Below are positions 44,150 through 52,515 of a stretch of 64,000 bases of DNA, piece by piece. How positions within the stretch are numbered: the stretch's first letter is position 1; every line of letters begins with the position of its first letter. The position numbers were made by a program, and so were the translations under genes. This stretch comes from Chitinilyticum aquatile DSM 21506 (GTDB taxonomy: Bacteria > Pseudomonadota > Gammaproteobacteria > Burkholderiales > Chitinibacteraceae), in the NCBI RefSeq assembly GCF_000430805.1, contig NZ_AUMS01000013.1, positions 62,001-126,000 of the forward strand, in the 5' to 3' direction. The notes beneath the pieces are model-generated. The model had not been told where the DNA came from and made no database searches. It saw only the letters and a list, made by a program, of their open reading frames with translations.

Positions 44150-44904
44150 GGTGTCGCTGTTCCTGCCGTAGCTTGCTCGGATGGTGGCGCTGCATCGTCA
44201 TCCCCATCATCGTCCAGAGCCATCGGCAGCGGGTGTGGCGGTTCGCCATCGTAAACCTTGAACCAGCGCCGTTGCAGATAGGTGTCGCGGATGAAGGCGT
44301 AAGGGTCGAGCGCATCCTGCAGGGTTGCATCAAGCGGCAGCAGTTCGGCGCGCAGGCTGACCATGGCTACGCTGTAATAGCCGATCTGACCGGCCAGTGG
44401 GTCGATGTAATCAATGGGGCCCCAGGCGAGCCGGGATAGCGGGTCTACCGAGTCGCGCAGCGTCATCGGTCCATAAAACGGAATCATCAGATAAGGCCCG
44501 CTGGGGACGCCCCAGTAGCCCAGAGCCTGACCGAAGTCCTCATCCTGTTTCTTGAAGGGGACGTCGCTGCCGATGTCGATCAGGCCTGCAAGTCCGAAAG
44601 TAGAGTTGAGCACGACGCGCCCGGTGCCCTCTCCGGCAGCATGCCACTTGCCCTGCAGCAGCGCGGCGGGAATGCCGAACAGGTCGTCGATATTGCCGAA
44701 GAAATTGCGTACGCCCTGCTGGACTCCGCCGGGAACATAATTGCTCCAGCCCTGTGCAACTGGTCGCAGCACGGCCTTGTCGACCGAGTCGTTGAAGGCG
44801 TAGATCGGGCGATTGACGCTTTCGAGCGGGTCGTAGTTATTCTGTGGTGTCGCGCAGCCAGCCAGCAGCAGGGCCAGAGGAAGCAGAAGGGGGAATACTC
44901 GCAT
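44146..44904 (-). CDS. mlaA: Phospholipid-binding outer-membrane lipoprotein MlaA (VacJ)
   Basis: A 252-aa outer-membrane lipoprotein that removes mislocalised phospholipids from the outer leaflet. ATG 44904 gives signal MRVFPLLLPLALLLAGCATP with a perfect lipobox. Family motifs: YDPLESVNRPIYAFNDSVDKAVLRPVAQGW, FFGNIDDLFGIPAALLQGK, NSTFGLAGLIDIGSDV and DFGQALGYWGVPSGPYLMIPFYGPM. The acidic tail (DDDGDDDAAPP) is variable. It ends the mla genes, overlapping yadG. Confidence 0.96.
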   Translation of the reverse strand: MRVFPLLLPLALLLAGCATPQNNYDPLESVNRPIYAFNDSVDKAVLRPVAQGWSNYVPGGVQQGVRNFFGNIDDLFGIPAALLQGKWHAAGEGTGRVVLNSTFGLAGLIDIGSDVPFKKQDEDFGQALGYWGVPSGPYLMIPFYGPMTLRDSVDPLSRLAWGPIDYIDPLAGQIGYYSVAMVSLRAELLPLDATLQDALDPYAFIRDTYLQRRWFKVYDGEPPHPLPMALDDDGDDDAAPPSEQATAGTATP

Positions 44905-44938
44905 TGCGGTGTCCTTGCGCACGCTCGGGCGCTGAATT

Positions 44939-45229
44939 CTAGTTCGTTTCCTGCATGGGCGCAGCCGCGCCAGGCAGCAGATCCGACAGGGCGTAAACAC
45001 GCAGCAGTTGCCGCAGTGAATCAGGTATACCAGTGAGTTGCAGCGCCAGCTGCCGCTGGCTGGCAACCCTTAGCCAGTGCAGCAAGAGGGCGACCGCCGA
45101 AGAATCAAGTTGTGAAACGCCTGCGAGATTGATCGTGCAGGCTTCCCCGTCATTCAGTGTGTCCAGCAGTGATAATTGTTCTGCCGCTGTCTGCATGGTC
45201 AGCGGCCCCGTGATGTGCAGCTCTCTCAT
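44939..45229 (-). CDS. mlaB: STAS domain protein MlaB
   Basis: A 96-aa STAS-domain cytosolic subunit of the MlaFEDB ABC complex. The motif INLAGVSQLDSSAVALLLHWL with DSS is the STAS signature. The start MRELHITGPLTMQTAAEQLSLL is also typical. It overlaps mlaC by 4 bp and precedes mlaA. Confidence 0.93.
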   Translation of the reverse strand: MRELHITGPLTMQTAAEQLSLLDTLNDGEACTINLAGVSQLDSSAVALLLHWLRVASQRQLALQLTGIPDSLRQLLRVYALSDLLPGAAAPMQETN

Positions 45230-45831
45230 TTGCTGGCGGAACTCGCGGCATTCCGGCTGGCCAGCTGCTTGATCAGGCCGTCGATGCCCTCACTGCGGAT
45301 GACCGAGGCGAAGGTATTGCGGTGGTTGTTGATGAAACTGACACCGCCTACGGAAATGTCGTAGACCTTCCAGTCCGCGCCGGACTTTTCGAAACTGAAG
45401 TCCAGCGTGATGGGCTTTTCGCCGGGCAGGTTCACCTCGGTGCGGACGTCCTGTTCGCTCGGAGAGTTGCCCGCGCGTACCGACTTCACATCAACCTGGG
45501 CATTCTTGTAGATGGTCAATGCTGACAGATAGGTACGAACCAGCATGGTGCGGAATTCGCGTGTCAGAGCCTGCTGCTGCTCGGGCGTTGCGGTTTTCCA
45601 GTGCCGACCGGCGGCCAGCTGGGTCATGTGCGTGTAATCAACCAGCGGAGCGACGCGGGCATCAACCAGTTCGCGTACCTTGAGCGGATCCTTGTCATTC
45701 TTGCGGATGATCTCCAATACATCCCTGCTGCTCTGGCGCACCAGTTGCTCGGGTGTTTCGCTACTGGCAAGCACGTGTGGCATGAAACCGCAAAGCCCGA
45801 AGGCAAGGAAAAAACTGATAAATCGTTGCAT
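45226..45831 (-). CDS. mlaC: Periplasmic phospholipid carrier MlaC
   Basis: A 201-aa exported carrier that ferries phospholipids between MlaA and the MlaFEDB complex. The signal peptide is FISFFLAFGLCGFMPHVLASS. Motifs: VAPLVDYTHMTQLAAGRHWKTATPEQQQALTREFRTMLVRTY and DISVGGVSFINNHRNTFASVIRSEGIDGLIKQL. It lies 3 bp after the mlaD stop and overlaps mlaB. Confidence 0.96.
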   Translation of the reverse strand: MQRFISFFLAFGLCGFMPHVLASSETPEQLVRQSSRDVLEIIRKNDKDPLKVRELVDARVAPLVDYTHMTQLAAGRHWKTATPEQQQALTREFRTMLVRTYLSALTIYKNAQVDVKSVRAGNSPSEQDVRTEVNLPGEKPITLDFSFEKSGADWKVYDISVGGVSFINNHRNTFASVIRSEGIDGLIKQLASRNAASSASK

Positions 45832-45834
45832 CGC

Positions 45835-46314
45835 TTATTTCTCCGGTGTTGCTGTGTCGTCGCCTGCTGCCTTGGAAAACAGGAAGCGGCTGATCAGTTG
45901 TTCGAGTACGAGGGCTGACGAGGTAATCTTGAAGGTATCGCCGGATTTGAGCTGTACGTCATCCGCGCCGGTGGTGACGCCGATGTATTGCTCCCCAAGC
46001 AGGCCTGAAGTCAGAATTTCTGCGCTGCTGTCACGGCTGAAGCGATAACGCTGATCCATTGCCAGTGTTACACGTGCCACATAACGTTCCGTATCCAGCT
46101 CGATGGCGTCTACCCGGCCAACGACAACCCCTGCGCTCTTGACCGGGGCACGGACTTTCAGTCCGCCAATGTTTTCGAAATTGGCCGTCAGAGTATAGGT
46201 TTGTGCCGCAGGCAGGCTGGACAGTGTACTGACCTTCAGGGCAAGGAACATCAGTGCGGCAAAGCCGGCAATGGCAAAAAGACCAACCCAGAAATCAATC
46301 GTTCCACGTTTCAT
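45835..46314 (-). CDS. mlaD: MCE-domain substrate-binding protein MlaD
   Basis: A 159-aa inner-membrane-anchored MCE protein that forms the hexameric lipid channel. An N-terminal span (DFWVGLFAIAGFAALMFLALKVS) is followed by the MCE domain (TLTANFENIGGLKVRAPVKSAGVVVGRVDAIELD) and GLLGEQYIGVTTGADDVQLKSGDTFKITSSA. Normal size for a single-MCE protein. It lies between mlaE and mlaC. Confidence 0.96.
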   Translation of the reverse strand: MKRGTIDFWVGLFAIAGFAALMFLALKVSTLSSLPAAQTYTLTANFENIGGLKVRAPVKSAGVVVGRVDAIELDTERYVARVTLAMDQRYRFSRDSSAEILTSGLLGEQYIGVTTGADDVQLKSGDTFKITSSALVLEQLISRFLFSKAAGDDTATPEK

Positions 46315-46332
46315 TATTGCATTCCCAATTTA

Positions 46333-47127
46333 TTACACACCGCGGAACATGAAGGCGGTGAGGATGAAATCCAGAGCCAGAATGACCAGCGCACTGGTAA
46401 CCACGGTACGGGTGGTTGCTGTTGATACCCCTTCCGCAGTGGGGGGCGCATCATACCCTTCGAAAACGGCAATCAGTGCAATGGCAATGCCAAAAAACAC
46501 GCTCTTGATTATGCCGTTGACTACATCAAGCCTGAAGTCAACCGCGCCCTGCATCTGTGACCAGAAGCTGCCTTCGTCAAGCCCCAGCAACTGCACTCCG
46601 ATCAGGTAACCACCGAAAATACCCATGGCACTGAACATGGCCGCAAGCAGCGGCATGGAAATGATGCCTCCCCAGAATTTGGGGGCAATGACCCGTGCCA
46701 GCGGGTTTACTGCCATCATTTCCATCGCGGCCAGCTGTTCGGTAGTTTTCATCAGCCCGATCTCGGCGGTGATGGCCGAGCCTGCACGGCTGGCAAACAG
46801 TAGTGCACCAACAACCGGGCCGAGTTCACGAACGAGTGACAAGGCAACCAGAATGCCCAGCGACGACGATGCACCAAAGCGCTGCAGGGTGTCATAACCC
46901 TGCAGGGCAAGCACCATGCCGACAAACAGGCCTGACACGCTGATGATCAGCACGGACAGGACGCCGGCAAACCAGATTTCCCGCAGCAGCAGGCGCGGAC
47001 GTGTGAGGGTGACTGCACTGTGTCGCAGGATGGCCAGCAGGAAGCGGCAGGCAAAACCGAGCTTGATCAGCCTATCGGTCAGTGGGGCGCCCAGCCACTG
47101 GCAGAAGCGGCGGAATTGATCAGGCAT
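46333..47127 (-). CDS. mlaE: Phospholipid transport permease MlaE
   Basis: A 264-aa permease of the Mla ABC transporter, with five spans. Signatures: [54 protein letters not shown], then [36 protein letters not shown] 47127 is chosen; the frame extends upstream into mlaF. It overlaps the mlaF end by 8 bp. Confidence 0.96.
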   Translation of the reverse strand: MPDQFRRFCQWLGAPLTDRLIKLGFACRFLLAILRHSAVTLTRPRLLLREIWFAGVLSVLIISVSGLFVGMVLALQGYDTLQRFGASSSLGILVALSLVRELGPVVGALLFASRAGSAITAEIGLMKTTEQLAAMEMMAVNPLARVIAPKFWGGIISMPLLAAMFSAMGIFGGYLIGVQLLGLDEGSFWSQMQGAVDFRLDVVNGIIKSVFFGIAIALIAVFEGYDAPPTAEGVSTATTRTVVTSALVILALDFILTAFMFRGV

Positions 47128-47929
47128 GGCCAGCCTCCAGTCCCAGCTGTTCCAGATAGGGGGGGGCCGGTTTGTGGAACGGCAAGGGGCCATCCGGCCT
47201 GCCATTGATGAATTGCTGCACGAAGGGATGCGCCGAGGCGCGTACTTCTTCGGGTGTTCCGGAGGCGATGATGCTGCCATCTGCCAGAAAATAGACGTAG
47301 TCCACGAGGCTGAGCGATTCGGTTACGTCATGTGTTACCACGATCGATGCTGTTCCCAGTGCATCGTTGAGCTCCCTGATCAGGGTCGCAATGGTCGCCA
47401 GCGAGATCGGGTCCAGGCCGGTGAATGGTTCGTCATAAAGCATGATGGCTGGATCCAGCGCGATGGCTCGTGCCAGTGCCACACGTCTGGCCATGCCGCC
47501 AGACAGTTCCTGCGGCATCAGGTTCGCCGCACCACGCAGACCAACTGCATGCAGCTTCATCAGAACCAGGTCGCGGATCATGCTTTCCGGCAGAGTTGTT
47601 CTCTCCCGCAGGGGGAAAGCGACATTGTCATAGACGCTGATATCGGTAAAAAGCGCTCCGAACTGGAACAGCATTCCGAGTTTGCCGCGCAGTTCATACA
47701 GCCCGGCTTCGTCGAGGCTTGATGTATTCATGCCAGCAACATGAACATGGCCGTCATCGGGCAGCAGCTGGCCGCCGATCATCCGGAGCAAGGTGGTCTT
47801 CCCCGAGCCGGAGCCCCCCATGATTGCGACAAGCTGACCCTTGCGCACCTGCAGATCAATGCCCTTCAGGATGCGTTGTTTGCCATAGGCAAAACTTGTG
47901 TGTGAAAAATCGACCAGTATGTCGGACAT
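47120..47929 (-). CDS. mlaF: Phospholipid transport ATPase MlaF
   Basis: The 269-aa ATPase that powers the Mla complex. Walker A is [18 protein letters not shown], signature [18 protein letters not shown], Walker [18 protein letters not shown] and H-loop VTHDVTES. The C-terminus holds an 8-nt C run in the coding strand (47159-47166), a possible slippage site near the stop. It is the first gene of mlaFEDCBA-yadGH-ibaG-murA. Its promoter must lie in the 226-bp gap to the divergent pilus cluster. Confidence 0.96.
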   Translation of the reverse strand: MSDILVDFSHTSFAYGKQRILKGIDLQVRKGQLVAIMGGSGSGKTTLLRMIGGQLLPDDGHVHVAGMNTSSLDEAGLYELRGKLGMLFQFGALFTDISVYDNVAFPLRERTTLPESMIRDLVLMKLHAVGLRGAANLMPQELSGGMARRVALARAIALDPAIMLYDEPFTGLDPISLATIATLIRELNDALGTASIVVTHDVTESLSLVDYVYFLADGSIIASGTPEEVRASAHPFVQQFINGRPDGPLPFHKPAPPYLEQLGLEAGHA

Positions 47930-48155
47930 GAAATGAACTGTCTGTTCCTTGTTCGAACTGCACGCGGGATATTTGCCGCGCCGCAGCCCGAGTGTTAAAA
48001 GCAGGCAGGGCCGTGACTGCGGAGGCGCCCTCGAAGCGAGGTTTCGTCAAGGCCCGTGTATAACCGGATAATGCTGCGAGTATATCGCTACAGTGTGATG
48101 TCACCTGTAACAAAGCATGTTGTGTCAGAGTATGGTAAGTGATCTGGAGTCCTAG

Positions 48156-49055
48156 GTGTACCTCGACTTTTTTGGCTTGACCAGTCCGCCTTTCCGGTTG
48201 ACACCCCATCCGGACTTTTTCTTTGCCGGGGCCACCCGGGGCGATATTTTGCATGCCCTGGAATATGCGCTTGGTCAGGGAGACGGGCTGATCAAGGTGG
48301 TTGCCGATGTTGGTGCAGGCAAGACCATGCTCTGCAGGGTCTTGCTGGAAAGGATGCCGGTCCATATGGACAGTGTTCTGATAGCCAACCCGGCGCTGAC
48401 CGCCGATGAATTGCTGCAGACGCTGGCCGATGAACTGGAGGTTTCGCTGGAAGGGGGCCGCCCGATGGCTCGGGTCAGGCGGCTAGAGTTGGCGCTGATC
48501 GAACGGTTTGCCGCCGGAAGGCAGGTGGTCATACTGGTTGACGAAGCTCATGCCATGCCTGATGAAAGTCTGGAGGCTATCCGCCTGCTATCCAATCTTG
48601 ATCATGGGCACAGCAAACTGCTGCAAATCGTTCTGTTTGGCCAGACGGAACTGGATGTGCGTCTGGCGCAATCCCATCTTCGGCAATTACGCGAACGCAT
48701 CGTGCATTCTTTCTCTCTTCCGCCATTATCCCCGCTGGACGTAGGGCGGTATCTCGAGTGCCGGCTAGCCGCGGCGGGCCTGTCGCGCACAGGTGTCTTT
48801 CATCCTGCCGCAGTCGCCGCGCTTGCCCGGGGCGCTGAAGGGCTCAGCAGGCGAATCAATATTCTTGCCGACAAATCGATGCTGGCGGCTTTTGTGGCAG
48901 GGAGTCCCTGTGTAGATGTCTCGCATGTGCATCTTGCTCTGCATGATGCGGGTTATGCGCGTGGGGAGGGATTTTTCCACAGATACCGCGCATTCATAGG
49001 CGCGGGTATTGTCTTTGCCGTTCTTGGCAGTCTTCTGCTGAGTTACCTGCATTGA
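48156..49055 (+). CDS. mshM: MshM/ExeA-like AAA ATPase
   Basis: A 299-aa ExeA/GspA-type ATPase. The start YLDFFGLTSPPFRLTPHPDFFF is the ExeA hallmark; Walker A is VVADVGAGKTMLCRVLL and Walker B QVVILVDEAHAMPDESLEAIRLLSNL. FGQTELDVRLAQSHLRQLRERI contains the arginine-finger region. One span lies at the C-terminus (FIGAGIVFAVLGSLLLSYL). The start is GTG 48156 with GGAG upstream. It is the first gene of the cluster, before mshL, whereas mshM follows mshL in Vibrio. Likely role: pilus/secretin assembly. Confidence 0.85.
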   Translation: MYLDFFGLTSPPFRLTPHPDFFFAGATRGDILHALEYALGQGDGLIKVVADVGAGKTMLCRVLLERMPVHMDSVLIANPALTADELLQTLADELEVSLEGGRPMARVRRLELALIERFAAGRQVVILVDEAHAMPDESLEAIRLLSNLDHGHSKLLQIVLFGQTELDVRLAQSHLRQLRERIVHSFSLPPLSPLDVGRYLECRLAAAGLSRTGVFHPAAVAALARGAEGLSRRINILADKSMLAAFVAGSPCVDVSHVHLALHDAGYARGEGFFHRYRAFIGAGIVFAVLGSLLLSYLH

Positions 49056-49145
49056 ACGAATGTGGTTTTACGGAGTAATCCGCTCAATTTGACTTGGAAA
49101 AGGCTTTCTCCCTGCGCTAGCCTTTAATCGCCGTTTATTCTGGAA

Positions 49146-51059
49146 ATGCATGTGCAGATACTCAGAAGCGCTTTGTTCATATTCTTGCTTGCCGGCTGTG
49201 CCAGCCGCAATCCTGTTCCCATGGGGCCGGGGCAGGATCTTGCCGCAGCCGAGACAGTGAAAGCCGCAGGCCAAATTCCTTCACCTATTCAACTCGCACC
49301 TGAACTCCCAAAGCCGCGACCTGCCCGCAAGCAGGAAAGTTATAGTGTTGTTGTCAGCAATGTTGCCGTGCAGGACCTTCTGTTCGCACTCGCGCGTGAT
49401 GCCAAGATCAATGCGGATATCCATCCTGGGGTGTCGGGCATGGTGACACTGAATGCCTTGAACCAGACTTTGCCGCAAATCATGGAACGTCTGGCTGCCC
49501 AGGTGCCGATGCGCTGGAGCGTTGAACAGGGCGTTTTGCATGTGAAACCTGATGAGCCTTATGTCCAGACCTACAAGATTGATTACCTCAATATCGCTAG
49601 GACGGTGAAATCGAACGTTTCCATTTCCAATTCGGTTTCCTCGACAGGAGGATCGGTAGCCAGTGATTCGGGTTCGCAAGCGACAGCATCGTGCGGCACT
49701 GCGGGCAGTAACTCCTCATGCACCATGCTGGATTACAGCAGTGAAAACCAGTTCTGGGTTCGGCTTGAGAAAAACCTGAAAGAAATCTTGGGAGTTGATC
49801 CAATTGCAATCAGCACCGGGAAAATTGGTGATGTGAGCAGTTTGGATAAGGTGGCCAATCGCCAGGATAAGGCAACCGTTGTCACGGCAGATTCTGAACG
49901 TGAAGTTGCCGGCAAGAACAGGCAACAGACCAGTGTTGAAAAAGTACAGGATCAGAGCCAGCAAACTCTGGCTGCGCTATTTCGTCTGCAGACGGAAGAA
50001 CTGGAAAGGATGGCTGAGTTCCAGTTGAAGCAGGCGCGGATTCAGCGTGAAGAATACAAACGGTCCAATCAGGTAGTCATAAATCCCGAAACCGGGCTGG
50101 TTCTGGTCAGGGCTAGCCATAAAGATCAGCAGAAGGTAGCCGAATTTCTCGCCCAGATGCAGTCATCGGCTCAGCGACAGGTATTGATCGAAGCCACGAT
50201 TGTTGAGGTGACACTGGGAGATAAATACCAGGCAGGAGTCGACTGGGCCAAGCTGGCAAGCGGTGGAAGCGGGTGGTCGTTTGGACAGAAAATGCTCGGT
50301 CAGAACATGAGCTCAGCTCCTTATGGCGGCATTTTCTTCAGCAGCAATAATTTTGACCTGACCGTGAAATTGCTCGAGCAGTTTGGCAGGACAAGGGTGT
50401 TGTCCAGCCCCAAGATCATTGCGCTGAACAATCAGACGGCCGTGATGAAAGTGGTCGAGGAGCAAGTCTATTTCACGATCAAGGCAACACCGGGACAGTC
50501 GGACAATGGTGTTATTTCCCAGCCTACTTATGAAAGTGAATTGCATACCGTACCGATTGGTCTGGTGATGCAGGTCACCCCGCAGATCGCGGATTCCGGT
50601 GCAATTTCGCTGAATGTGCGCCCGACTATTACCAATGTTAGCTCCTATGTTGCCGATCCAGCTGTTGCCATTCTGGCTGCCAACAGCGGATCGACTGTAC
50701 AGAGCCTGATACCTGTAACCCAGGTGCGCGAGTTTGATTCAACCCTCAAGGTGCCATCAGGGCAGACCGCTGTGCTGGGGGGATTGATTCAGGATGCAAT
50801 CAAGACCGACCGGCAAGGTATCCCGGTTTTGTCGCGAATACCAACCGTTGGCGATTTGTTCAGCTATCGGGATGACAAGGCCAGCAAGAGCGAACTGATC
50901 ATTTTCTTGCGGCCGGTGCTGGTGCGTGATGCCAGCATGAATGGTGATTTTGCCAATCTGAAGGGATATTTGCCGGGCAGCGATTTTTTCCAGAGCCCGC
51001 AGGATTTTGATTTGTCGGCTTATCAGGCGGGAGCTGTTCCTCCCGAAGCTGCGCGATAG
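49146..51059 (+). CDS. mshL: MSHA-type secretin MshL
   Basis: A 637-aa outer-membrane secretin lipoprotein (LLAGCASR lipobox). N-terminal STN-like domain: VVVSNVAVQDLLFALARDAKINADIHPGVSGMVTL. A Ser/Gly/Thr-rich linker (about residues 155-205) is followed by the N1 domain (NPETGLVLVRASHKDQQKVAEFLAQM) and the secretin barrel (FGRTRVLSSPKIIALNNQTAVMKV, VPIGLVMQVTPQIADSGAISLNVRPTI, VPSGQTAVLGGLIQDAIKTDRQGIPVLSRIPTVGDLF). It matches the MSHA/PilQ family. It is the channel for the pilus of this cluster. Confidence 0.92.
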   Translation: MHVQILRSALFIFLLAGCASRNPVPMGPGQDLAAAETVKAAGQIPSPIQLAPELPKPRPARKQESYSVVVSNVAVQDLLFALARDAKINADIHPGVSGMVTLNALNQTLPQIMERLAAQVPMRWSVEQGVLHVKPDEPYVQTYKIDYLNIARTVKSNVSISNSVSSTGGSVASDSGSQATASCGTAGSNSSCTMLDYSSENQFWVRLEKNLKEILGVDPIAISTGKIGDVSSLDKVANRQDKATVVTADSEREVAGKNRQQTSVEKVQDQSQQTLAALFRLQTEELERMAEFQLKQARIQREEYKRSNQVVINPETGLVLVRASHKDQQKVAEFLAQMQSSAQRQVLIEATIVEVTLGDKYQAGVDWAKLASGGSGWSFGQKMLGQNMSSAPYGGIFFSSNNFDLTVKLLEQFGRTRVLSSPKIIALNNQTAVMKVVEEQVYFTIKATPGQSDNGVISQPTYESELHTVPIGLVMQVTPQIADSGAISLNVRPTITNVSSYVADPAVAILAANSGSTVQSLIPVTQVREFDSTLKVPSGQTAVLGGLIQDAIKTDRQGIPVLSRIPTVGDLFSYRDDKASKSELIIFLRPVLVRDASMNGDFANLKGYLPGSDFFQSPQDFDLSAYQAGAVPPEAAR

Positions 51060-51075
51060 AGGCCGGAGGTAAGCA

Positions 51076-52515
51076 ATGAGTCTGTTGCTGAAGGCACTCA
51101 AGCAGGCCGAAGAGCAAAAGCGGCTTCGCGAAGCCGCCGCACAGGAACTGGATGCCCCATTGCCGGAACTGACTCTGGATGCCGAGCCTCCGTCTGGTGT
51201 GGTGCCCAGTGAAGAGCGGGCCGAACTTGAATTCGTGAACGATTCGGCAGAGATGGCTGCTGAGAACGCGCCCACTCCTGTACCTTTCCCTGTCGATATG
51301 CAAATGGCGCTTCAGGATGACAACCTTGCCGAGGAGGGGGATCAGGCCTCTGTGGCTCGAAGGGTCGCGGCTACACAAGAAGAGCCTCTGCAAGTACATC
51401 CTGTCGAGGAGGGTGAGCCCGCCAGCAATCGCCAGGATGTTTCATCCTCCGCAGTGGGTGCAGGAACCGCCGCGCGGTTTGATAAACCACAAGCTACTCC
51501 TTCAGCCCATTCACTGCATGTTGCATCGGCCATTCTTAATTCCACGCACCCCCGAAGCAAGGATAGTCGAGCTTTGCCATGGCTGATGACGGCAGGTGGA
51601 GGCTCTTTGCTTGTCTGCCTCGGCTGGTTGTACTGGCAGTGGCAGGGGATTCCTGGTGTGAATCCGCTTGTGGCACCAACCGCAGTGTCCGTAGTGACCG
51701 CTTCACCAGCGGCTTCAAACGTGCAGGAGCATGAGAAGAACCCATATAAGGCTAGTCAGGATGGCGGTTTAGCAGCTGACGAGATGGTGAACGGTATGGG
51801 GCACGAAGCCCCGGAGCTGCAGGGAAATAAAGTGCGTGCAGGGGTGAAACATCCGGATTTGCCTGTGCAAACGACGGAGCGCAACGAGATTCGCCCGGCG
51901 GTGAGCAACAGCAATGGCTCTCCAAAATTCGAACGCCATCTGTCTGATGACAGGGAGGATGCCGGACTTCTTGCTGCGTGGCAGGCCTATCAGGACGGGC
52001 GGATGGAGCAGGCGAAGGCCGGCTATGAAAAAGTGCTCCAGCAAGATACCCGCAATCGTGATGCCATGCTGGGAATGGGCGCGGTTTCTTTGCGTCAGGG
52101 GCTTGCTGCTGATGCTGCGCAATGGTATCGGCGTGTACTGCAGGCATATCCGCAAGATGAGACCGCCAGGGCAGCCTTGCTTGCAATTGGCTCGCAGGAA
52201 ATGGATGCGGCAACTGCCGCTCGCTTGCAGCAGGAATCCCGTCCGGAAAACGCGCTGCTGCTGGGGCAGTATTATGCCGCCCAGCAGCGCTGGGCCGAGG
52301 CCCAGGAACAGTATTTTACGGCCTGGTCGCAGTCTCCCGACAATCCGGGGCTGGCTTTCAATCTGGCGGTCTGTCTGGATCACCTGAATCAGCCTCGTCT
52401 GGCGATGGAGTATTACCAGAAGGCTCTCAAGTTGTCGCAAGGCAAAAAGGGCCAGTCGTTTGATCCGGCTTCCGTTCAGCACCGCGTTTTCGAACTGGAG
52501 GCGTCATTGCGATGA
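51076..52515 (+). CDS. mshN: MshN-like TPR protein
   Basis: A 479-aa protein starting MSLLLKALKQAEEQKRLREAAAQ, the MshN/GspB-type cytosolic start. A variable linker leads to one span (LPWLMTAGGGSLLVCLGWLYWQW, around residue 175), then a periplasmic part with TPR-like repeats (LAAWQAYQDGRMEQAKAGYEKVLQQ, AAQWYRRVLQAYPQDETARAALLAI, AQEQYFTAWSQSPDNPGLAFNLAVCLDHL). GGAGG precedes ATG 51076. It lies between mshL and mshE and overlaps mshE by 4 bp. Role in pilus assembly or peptidoglycan anchoring is inferred. Confidence 0.82.
   Translation: MSLLLKALKQAEEQKRLREAAAQELDAPLPELTLDAEPPSGVVPSEERAELEFVNDSAEMAAENAPTPVPFPVDMQMALQDDNLAEEGDQASVARRVAATQEEPLQVHPVEEGEPASNRQDVSSSAVGAGTAARFDKPQATPSAHSLHVASAILNSTHPRSKDSRALPWLMTAGGGSLLVCLGWLYWQWQGIPGVNPLVAPTAVSVVTASPAASNVQEHEKNPYKASQDGGLAADEMVNGMGHEAPELQGNKVRAGVKHPDLPVQTTERNEIRPAVSNSNGSPKFERHLSDDREDAGLLAAWQAYQDGRMEQAKAGYEKVLQQDTRNRDAMLGMGAVSLRQGLAADAAQWYRRVLQAYPQDETARAALLAIGSQEMDAATAARLQQESRPENALLLGQYYAAQQRWAEAQEQYFTAWSQSPDNPGLAFNLAVCLDHLNQPRLAMEYYQKALKLSQGKKGQSFDPASVQHRVFELEASLR

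Noticed and set aside
46410-46458. Possible further 49-bp repeat in mlaE, based on a CATACCC end
   Set aside because: The left arm reads GGGTGG and the inner arms are absent; it lies within a well-conserved gene, so it was counted as chance.
52003-52051. Possible 49-bp repeat in mshN with an ATACCC end
   Set aside because: The left arm reads ATGGAG and inner matches are weak; not supported.
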